16,948 nt of DNA, taken from assembly GCA_035544635.1 (NCBI GenBank), contig DATKDQ010000078.1, positions 1 through 16,948 of the forward strand, given 5' to 3'. How positions within the stretch are numbered: position 1 is the first letter of the stretch; each line of letters begins with the position of its first letter. This DNA is from DATAFT01 sp035544635. Its GTDB lineage: Bacteria > Acidobacteriota > Thermoanaerobaculia > Multivoradales > Multivoraceae. This document shows, in pieces, positions 12,824-16,948 of the stretch. Made by a program: the position numbers and the translations under genes. A model generated the notes under the pieces. That model was not told the DNA's origin and ran no database searches. It was given only the letters and a program-made list of their open reading frames with translations.

Positions 12824-14065
12824 ATGCCGCGCCTGCGTACGCTCGACGATCTCCTCCGCCATGATCTGCGCGGTCGCCCGGTCTTCGTCCGCACCGACCT
12901 GAACGTCCCGCGCGAGGGCGACCGCATCCTCGACGACACGCGCATCCGTGCCTCGGTCCCGACGCTGCGCGAGCTGGCGGGCGCCGGCGCCAGGGTCCTC
13001 GCCTTCTCCCACTACGGGCGGCCGAAGGGGACGCGCAAGCCGGACCAGAGCCTGCGCCCGGTGGCGCCGGCGCTCGCCCGAGCCATCGGCGCGCCGGTCG
13101 CGTTCGCCGAGGACTGCATCGGCGAGGTCGCGGCGGCGGCGGTGGAGCGCACGCCTGCGGGCGGCTATTGCCTGTTCGAGAACCTGCGTTTCCACGCCGG
13201 CGAGGAGGCCAACGATCCGGCCTTCGCCGCGGAGCTCGCGCGCCTGGCCCAGCACTACGTGGACGACGCGTTCGGAGCCGCGCACCGCGCGCACGCCTCG
13301 ATCGTGGGCATCCCCGAGCGGGCGCGGGTGAGCGCCGCGGGGAGGCTCCTAGCGGCCGAGGTGGCGGGACTGGAGCGGCTCCTCGCCGACCCCGCCAAGC
13401 CGTTCGTCGCGATCCTCGGAGGCGCCAAGATCCAGGGCAAGATCGAGACCATCGAGAACCTGCTGCCGCGGATCGACGCGCTCCTCCTCGGCGGCGCGAT
13501 GGCGAACACGTTCCTGCGGGCGCAGGGGTACTCGCTGGGGGCGTCCCTGGTGGCCGAGGACGAGCTCGAGCTGGCCCGGAGGCTGTTGGCGGACGCGACC
13601 GCGCGCGACGTCGAGGTGCTCCTGCCGCGCGATCTGGTGGTCACCGACCGCCTCGACGGGACGGGCGGCGGCGCCGGCCGCCCCCCGGGCTCCGAGGCTG
13701 CGCCCGCGGTCGAGGTCTGCCCCGCCGGCGCCGTGCCCGACGGCTTCCGCGCCGTCGACCTGGGGCCCGAGACGCTGGCCGAGCTCGAGGCCACGATCGG
13801 CACCGCGCGCACCGCCTTCTGGAACGGTCCGGTGGGACTGTTCGAGAGGCCGCCGTTCGACGCCGGGAGCGTCCGGGTGGCGCGCGCCCTCGCCGCCTGC
13901 CCGGGCTACACCGTGATCGGCGGCGGCGAGACGGTCGCGGTCGCCACCCAGGCCGGCGCCGTCGACGCCATCGATCACGTCTCGACCGGGGGCGGCGCGT
14001 CGCTCGAGCTGCTCGCGGGAAAGCCGCTGCCCGGAGTCGAGGCGTTGCGCGAGAGGGCCGAGTGA
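12824..14065 (+). CDS. pgk: Phosphoglycerate kinase
   Basis: This 413-aa cytosolic glycolytic enzyme interconverts 1,3-bisphosphoglycerate plus ADP and 3-phosphoglycerate plus ATP. Substrate-site blocks are FVRTDLNVPREGD, DDTRIRASVPTL, AFSHYGRPKG, CLFENLRFHAGEE and DDAFGAAHRAHASI. The C-lobe has AILGGAKIQGKIETIENLL, LLLGGAMANTFL, FWNGPVGLFE and VIGGGETVAVATQAG. Canonical VDFNVP, SHLGRPKG and GGGDT read TDLNVP, SHYGRPKG and GGGET here. The last puts Glu at residue 369, where Asp is nearly invariant near the nucleotide site. An extra Gly/Pro/Ala stretch (GTGGGAGRPPGSEAAPA) lengthens the C-domain. The start is ATG 12824 with a weak upstream GGAC. It heads the pgk-tpiA-secG run. Confidence 0.95.
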   Translation: MPRLRTLDDLLRHDLRGRPVFVRTDLNVPREGDRILDDTRIRASVPTLRELAGAGARVLAFSHYGRPKGTRKPDQSLRPVAPALARAIGAPVAFAEDCIGEVAAAAVERTPAGGYCLFENLRFHAGEEANDPAFAAELARLAQHYVDDAFGAAHRAHASIVGIPERARVSAAGRLLAAEVAGLERLLADPAKPFVAILGGAKIQGKIETIENLLPRIDALLLGGAMANTFLRAQGYSLGASLVAEDELELARRLLADATARDVEVLLPRDLVVTDRLDGTGGGAGRPPGSEAAPAVEVCPAGAVPDGFRAVDLGPETLAELEATIGTARTAFWNGPVGLFERPPFDAGSVRVARALAACPGYTVIGGGETVAVATQAGAVDAIDHVSTGGGASLELLAGKPLPGVEALRERAE

Positions 14066-14097
14066 GCGCTCGCCCGCCCACCCGCGACACGGCGAGG

Positions 14098-14142
14098 ATG
14101 TCGTCGGCCGGCGCGCCGGCCCAGGGGACGACAGGACTCTGA
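14098..14142 (+). CDS. Possible 14-codon leader ORF ahead of tpiA
   Basis: ATG 14098 opens MSSAGAPAQGTTGL and stops with TGA at 14140-14142, which shares its A with the tpiA ATG (TGATG). GAGG abuts the ATG with no spacing, so initiation is doubtful. It contains the 16-bp palindrome at 14106-14121. It may be a coupling leader or merely chance. Confidence 0.15.
   Translation: MSSAGAPAQGTTGL
14106..14121. repeat. 16-bp perfect palindrome in the pgk-tpiA gap
   Basis: GGCCGGCGCGCCGGCC is self-complementary. Flanking GTCGTC and GACGAC could extend the stem with a 5-nt bulge. Its first 13 bases recur at 14954-14966 in the tpiA-secG gap. It may form an RNA hairpin that modulates relative expression within the operon. 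Confidence 0.35.
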
Positions 14143-14906
14143 TGCGCCGCCCGATCTTCGCCGCCAACTGGAAGATGAACCTGCGACGCGGTGAGGCCGA
14201 GGCCTACGCCGGGCGGCTGCACGAGGCGCTGCCGGCGCTGCCCGCGGCCGAGGTCGTTCTCTTCCCGCCGTTTCCTCTCCTGGCGGTGATGGCCGAGCTG
14301 CTCGCCGGCACCCCCTACGCCTGGGGCGGGCAGGACCTCCATCCCGAGGACACCGGCCCTCACACCGGCGACGTCTCCGCGCTCCATCTGCTCGACTGGC
14401 AGGCGAGCTGGGTGCTCTGCGGGCACAGCGAGCGCCGGGCCGAGCACGGTGAGACCGACGAGCTGGTGGCGGCCAAGGTCGCACAGGCGCTGCGCCGCGG
14501 GCTCCAGCCCCTGCTCTGCGTCGGAGAGACCGAGGCGGAGCGCGAGAGCGGTGCCACCGAGGTCGTCCTGGAGCGGCAGCTCAGCGCCGCCGCCCCCACG
14601 GGTGGCGGGGCGTGGACCCTGGCCTACGAGCCGGTTTGGGCGATCGGCACCGGGCGCACCGCGACGCCGGACCTGGCCCAGGAGGCGCACGCGTTCCTGC
14701 GCGCGGTGACGGCGAAGCGTCTGGGCCGGGAGCAGGCCGAGGCGCTGCGCGTCCTCTACGGCGGCTCGGTCAAGCCCGAGAACAGCGCCAGCCTCATCGC
14801 CCAGCCCGACATCGACGGGTTCCTGATCGGGGGCGCCAGCCTTGATCCTGACTCGTTCCTCGATATCATTCGCCGTTGCGCCTCCGTGCGGCCCTCCCGT
14901 ACGTGA
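14142..14906 (+). CDS. tpiA: Triosephosphate isomerase
   Basis: This 254-aa TIM-barrel enzyme interconverts dihydroxyacetone phosphate and glyceraldehyde 3-phosphate. All catalytic residues are present: K11 in ANWKMN, H95 in VLCGHSERR and E163 in AYEPVWAIGTG. The phosphate-binding loops VLYGGSVKPEN and GFLIGGASLDPDSF are intact. Length is normal for the family. The start is ATG 14142, with AGGA five bases upstream (14132-14135). It lies 76 bp after pgk in the same orientation and 90 bp before secG, consistent with one operon. Confidence 0.97.
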   Translation: MRRPIFAANWKMNLRRGEAEAYAGRLHEALPALPAAEVVLFPPFPLLAVMAELLAGTPYAWGGQDLHPEDTGPHTGDVSALHLLDWQASWVLCGHSERRAEHGETDELVAAKVAQALRRGLQPLLCVGETEAERESGATEVVLERQLSAAAPTGGGAWTLAYEPVWAIGTGRTATPDLAQEAHAFLRAVTAKRLGREQAEALRVLYGGSVKPENSASLIAQPDIDGFLIGGASLDPDSFLDIIRRCASVRPSRT

Positions 14907-14953
14907 GCGAGCGCCCGGAGAGAGCTCTCGATAGAACGGGGGATCGTAAGGGC

Positions 14954-14966
14954 GGCCGGCGCGCCG
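14954..14966. repeat. Second copy of GGCCGGCGCGCCG in the tpiA-secG gap
   Basis: Identical to 14106-14118. It sits in a GGGCGG...CCGCCC hairpin-capable segment (about 14950-14976) shortly before the secG ribosome site. The 90-bp gap also has GAGAGCTCTC, a 10-bp palindrome, near 14920. Confidence 0.3.
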
Positions 14967-14996
14967 CGCTCCGCCCAACCCTCGGGAGAAGCCGCA

Positions 14997-15437
14997 GTGA
15001 TCTACGCCATCTACGCCATCCACATCATCACCTGCATCTTCCTGATCCTGGTCGTCCTGCTGCAGCAGGGCAAGGGCGCCGACCTCTCGGTGTTCGGCGG
15101 CGGCACCACCCAGGCCGCGTTCGGAGCGCGCGGAGCGGCGACGGTCCTCCACAAGCTGACCGTCACCTTCTTCGTCCTGTTCCTGATCACCACGCTGTCG
15201 ATCGGCATCCTGCAGCGCAACCTCCGCGGGGCCTCGGTGATGCGGGACGTCGAGACCCGGCAGGTGGAGCCGCTGAGGGCTCCCGCTCCGTTGCCGCCGG
15301 GCGACGCGACCGAGGAGCCGGGCGCGGACGAGGGGTCGGCCGTCGAGGCGCCTAGGTCGCTCGAGGCGGAGCCCGGTGCCCCTGGAGACCCGGCCGCCCA
15401 GCCCGAGGAGGGTGCCGCGCCACCGCCCGGCGACTGA
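14997..15437 (+). CDS. secG: Preprotein translocase subunit SecG
   Basis: SecG is the small accessory subunit of the SecYEG channel in the inner membrane. The first helix (about 1-22, IYAIYAIHIITCIFLILVVL) is followed by the family motif LLQQGKGADLSVFGGG (21-36) and TTQAAFGARGAATVLHKLT. The second helix is FFVLFLITTLSIGIL (about 58-72). The core ends near residue 80. The remaining 65 residues or so are a Pro/Glu/Ala-rich acidic tail (PEEGAAPPPGD), making the protein 146 aa, longer than many SecGs. The start is GTG 14997 with GGGAG upstream. It lies between tpiA and a tRNA-Leu gene, an order familiar from other bacteria. Confidence 0.94.
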   Translation: MIYAIYAIHIITCIFLILVVLLQQGKGADLSVFGGGTTQAAFGARGAATVLHKLTVTFFVLFLITTLSIGILQRNLRGASVMRDVETRQVEPLRAPAPLPPGDATEEPGADEGSAVEAPRSLEAEPGAPGDPAAQPEEGAAPPPGD

Positions 15438-15469
15438 CGGTCGCGGCTCGACCACGACGAGACGGTGTC

Positions 15470-15498
15470 CTGACAACCCCCGCGGCTCTTGGTAGACT
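15470..15498 (+). promoter_or_regulatory. Sigma-70-type promoter for tRNA-Leu
   Basis: CTGACA (15470-15475, five of six to consensus) and TAGACT (15493-15498, four of six) are separated by exactly 17 bp. The predicted start at about 15505 is only a few bases before the mature tRNA 5' end. This is the best promoter in the window and makes the tRNA independent of secG. Confidence 0.7.
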
Positions 15499-15508
15499 CC
15501 CCCGCCGG

Positions 15509-15593
15509 GCCGAAGTGGCGGAATTGGTAGACGCGCACGGTTGAGGGCCGTGTGGGGCGACCCGTGCCGGTTCGAGTCCGGCCTTCGGCACCA
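15509..15593 (+). tRNA. tRNA-Leu (anticodon GAG)
   Basis: The acceptor stem GCCGAAG/CTTCGGC is perfect, with discriminator A and encoded CCA (15591-15593). The D-loop has AATTGGTAGA. The anticodon arm is CACGG-TTGAGGG-CCGTG, giving anticodon GAG (15543-15545), which reads CUC and CUU. A long class II variable arm (GGGGCGACCC) and T-arm GCCGG-TTCGAGT-CCGGC follow. The long variable arm confirms leucine type. A weak hairpin (CCCCG/CGGGG, 15608-15624) follows without a U-tract, so termination there is uncertain. Confidence 0.97.
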
Positions 15594-15691
15594 ACGACGA
15601 ACGGAATCCCCGATTCTCACGGGGTCCGCGACTTCCAGAGACTCCGACGCGAGAGGTCGGGCGCGCGTCCCGATCCTCCGAGGTCAGCGTG

Positions 15692-16372
15692 ATGGCGGGC
15701 GAAACGGAACGCGACCGCGACGAGACCGCGCCGCTCCCGAACGAAGGCGAGACGACGGCAGCCGACAAGCTCTCGCCCGAGGCGAAGGCGGCCGCCGCCG
15801 AGAAAGCCAAGGCGGCCGCGGCGGCCAAGGCCAAGGCGGCCGCCGCCGCCAAAGCCAAGGCGGACGAGGGTCCGCCGCGCGCGCTGCCGTCGCCGGAGGA
15901 CATCGCGGCCTGGGCGCGAGGCGGCGACGCCAACGTCGGCATCCTGTTCGAGGACCTGCCGCTCGCCCGTTTCGACGTCTTCGTCACCAAGATCCGCAAC
16001 GAGGAGCTGGTCCCGCAGCACTGGCAGGTGATCTCCGCGATCCGTCCGCCGGACGACGCCGAGTTCGAGCGCCTGCCCGAGGTCGGCCGCCTGCGCCAGC
16101 ACTACCGCGACCATGCCGTGGCGCGGCGCCGCCTCGACGCGCTCAAGACGGCGTGGCGCGAGCTGCGCGGCAAGCGGCCGTCGCTGTGGGCGGTGCCCGA
16201 TCTGCTCGCGGCGATGCGCCGCATCGTCGCGAAGCAGCGGCCGATCGACTGGAACGACCTGCTCACCGCGACGCGCGATCTCTGGCTCACGAGCCCCATG
16301 CCCGCCGGCAAGGAGCAGGCCGAGATCCTGTGGGCATCCCTCGCGCTGGTGCGCGCGGGCACGAAGAAGTAG
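15692..16372 (+). CDS. Unknown protein with N-terminal Ala/Lys repeats
   Basis: This protein is 226 aa from ATG 15692, or 227 from GTG 15689; GAGG at 15680-15683 serves either. Residues 1-30 are acidic and polar. Residues 30-56 consist of an Ala/Lys eight-residue repeat (KAAAAEKA, then KAAAAAKA twice), which should form a basic helix like those of histone H1-like or TolA-like linkers. Residues 65-226 form a folded-looking domain rich in Arg and Trp: EDIAAWARGGDANVGILFED, LVPQHWQVISAIRPPDD, RLRQHYRDHAVARRRLDAL, WAVPDLLAAMRRIVAKQRP. No signal peptide or membrane segment is seen. I do not recognise the domain. A nucleic-acid-binding or scaffold role would fit the basic helix, but that is conjecture. 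It converges with the cyclophilin gene 12 bp away. Confidence 0.8.
   Translation: MAGETERDRDETAPLPNEGETTAADKLSPEAKAAAAEKAKAAAAAKAKAAAAAKAKADEGPPRALPSPEDIAAWARGGDANVGILFEDLPLARFDVFVTKIRNEELVPQHWQVISAIRPPDDAEFERLPEVGRLRQHYRDHAVARRRLDALKTAWRELRGKRPSLWAVPDLLAAMRRIVAKQRPIDWNDLLTATRDLWLTSPMPAGKEQAEILWASLALVRAGTKK
15785..15856 (+). repeat. Three tandem 24-bp repeats within the unknown gene
   Basis: AAG starts recur at 15785, 15809, 15833 and 15857, giving three 24-bp units of the pattern AAG-GCG-GCC-GC(C/G)-GC(C/G)-RAG/AAR-AAR-GCC with synonymous variation. They encode KAAAAEKA or KAAAAAKA. The number of units may vary between strains. Confidence 0.65.
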
Positions 16373-16388
16373 GGAGCCGGGCTCCTAG
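16370..16388. terminator. Short hairpin between convergent stop codons
   Basis: TAGGGAGCCGGGCTCCTAG spans the stop codons of both convergent genes, with a GGAGC/GCTCC stem and a CGG loop, plus TAG/CTA outer pairs if one G is bulged. It lacks a U-tract on either side, so it is at best a weak bidirectional terminator or mRNA 3'-end stabiliser. Confidence 0.35.
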
Positions 16389-16948
16389 TTGCGCTTGACG
16401 CTCTGGATCACCAAAGGGTCGACCGGGACGTCGCGGTTCCCCGACTTGGTGGTGGTCTTGACCGCCGAGATGGCGTCGACCACGTCCATGCCCTCGACCA
16501 CCTTGCCGAAGACGGTGTAGCCCCAGTCGTCACCGCCGGTCTTGCCCGGGTCGAGGCCAGCGCTGTTGTCCACCGAGTTGATGAAGAACTGCGAGGTGGC
16601 GCTGTGCGGTTCGGGTAGGCGCGCCATCGCGATCGTGCCGCGCTGGTTCGAAAGGCCGTTCTTCGACTCGTTCTCGACCGGATCGCGCGTCGACTTGCGC
16701 GTCATGTCGGCGGTGTGGCCACCGCCCTGGATCATGAAGCCGGGGATGACGCGATGGAAGATGGTGCCGTCGTAGAATCCCGAGTCCACGTACGCGAGGA
16801 AGTTCTCCACCGTCTTGGGGGCCTTCCCCGAATCGAGCTCGACGACGATCGATCCCAGATTGGTGGTGATCGTCACCCGCGGGCTCTGCGCCGCGAGCGG
16901 CATCGCGAACAGAACGCCGCCGACGATGGCGAGCAGGAGTAGGCGTTC
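16385..16948 (-). CDS. Exported cyclophilin-type peptidyl-prolyl cis-trans isomerase, 5'-truncated by window edge
   Basis: 187 residues are visible and the frame is open to the right edge, so the true start lies just outside. Upstream of an internal Met (16903) the frame reads ERLLLLAIVGGVLFAMPLAAQ, a signal-peptide hydrophobic core with a likely signal peptidase I site after LAA. The internal Met is therefore not the start, and the enzyme is probably periplasmic. The cyclophilin domain has VTITTNLGSIVVELDSGKAP, FLAYVDSGFYDGTIFHRVIP, GFMIQGGG, EPHSATSQFFINSVDN and WGYTVFGKVVEGMDVVDAI. The catalytic Arg of FHRVIPGF and the active-site QFFIN are present. It is a single-domain protein. It faces the unknown Ala/Lys-repeat gene tail to tail. 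Confidence 0.93.
   Translation of the reverse strand, partial: ERLLLLAIVGGVLFAMPLAAQSPRVTITTNLGSIVVELDSGKAPKTVENFLAYVDSGFYDGTIFHRVIPGFMIQGGGHTADMTRKSTRDPVENESKNGLSNQRGTIAMARLPEPHSATSQFFINSVDNSAGLDPGKTGGDDWGYTVFGKVVEGMDVVDAISAVKTTTKSGNRDVPVDPLVIQSVKRN

Noticed and set aside
13641..15620. A 659-codon minus-strand frame opposite pgk, tpiA, secG and the tRNA
   Set aside because: It crosses three well-identified genes and a tRNA, with antisense-type composition.
15602..15628. Terminator after the tRNA
   Set aside because: Only a 5-bp perfect stem with a bulged lower part and no U-run; noted in the tRNA entry only.
15509..15700. Integration (att) site or island at the tRNA 3' end
   Set aside because: No integrase and no repeat of the tRNA 3' end was seen downstream within the window.

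Overview
The window is high-GC bacterial chromosome, about 70% G+C by eye, with strong G/C preference at third codon positions. The best guess is an Acidobacteriota relative, perhaps Thermoanaerobaculia-like. The reasons are an ADOP-type MacB/FtsX permease at the left edge, a TPR-bearing membrane Ser/Thr kinase paired with an ECF sigma factor, and futalosine-route menaquinone genes. This placement rests on gene content only. No phage, transposase, CRISPR array or rRNA was seen.

Layout, left to right. (1) 1-1182, minus: N-terminal part of an ADOP permease that runs off the edge. (2) 1183-1620: a 438-bp gap with two inverted REP-like elements and two stretches that look like decayed minus-strand coding sequence. 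(3) 1621-4916, plus: a 901-aa kinase-TPR protein whose stop overlaps the GTG start of an ECF sigma factor. (4) 9314 down to 4950, minus: ubiX-type flavin prenyltransferase, ubiA/mqnP-type prenyltransferase, aminodeoxyfutalosine synthase (mqnE), deoxynucleoside kinase and thiG. The first three genes overlap and look like a menaquinone module. (5) 9560-11098, plus: a NYN-nuclease/OST-HTH RNA-binding protein. (6) 12728 down to 11104, minus: tsaD followed by a small membrane protein. (7) 12824-15593, plus: pgk, tpiA, secG and a tRNA-Leu(GAG) with its own recognisable promoter. (8) 15692-16372, plus: an unknown protein with Ala/Lys tandem repeats. (9) 16948 down to 16385, minus: an exported cyclophilin lacking only its first residues.

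Most genes are housekeeping: glycolysis, protein export, tRNA modification, thiamine, menaquinone and nucleotide salvage. The most unusual sequence signals are these. A 49-bp inverted repeat lies inside mqnE exactly where the protein has an extra Gly/Ala-rich segment. The same enzyme has a CX5CX2C iron-sulfur motif instead of CX3CX2C. The kinase-sigma pair is translationally overlapped, with the kinase first. A 40-bp near-perfect palindrome lies between the deoxynucleoside kinase gene and thiG, and the kinase gene itself is bracketed by a 17-bp direct repeat. I found no convincing wholly new multi-gene system; the kinase-sigma pair is the closest candidate.
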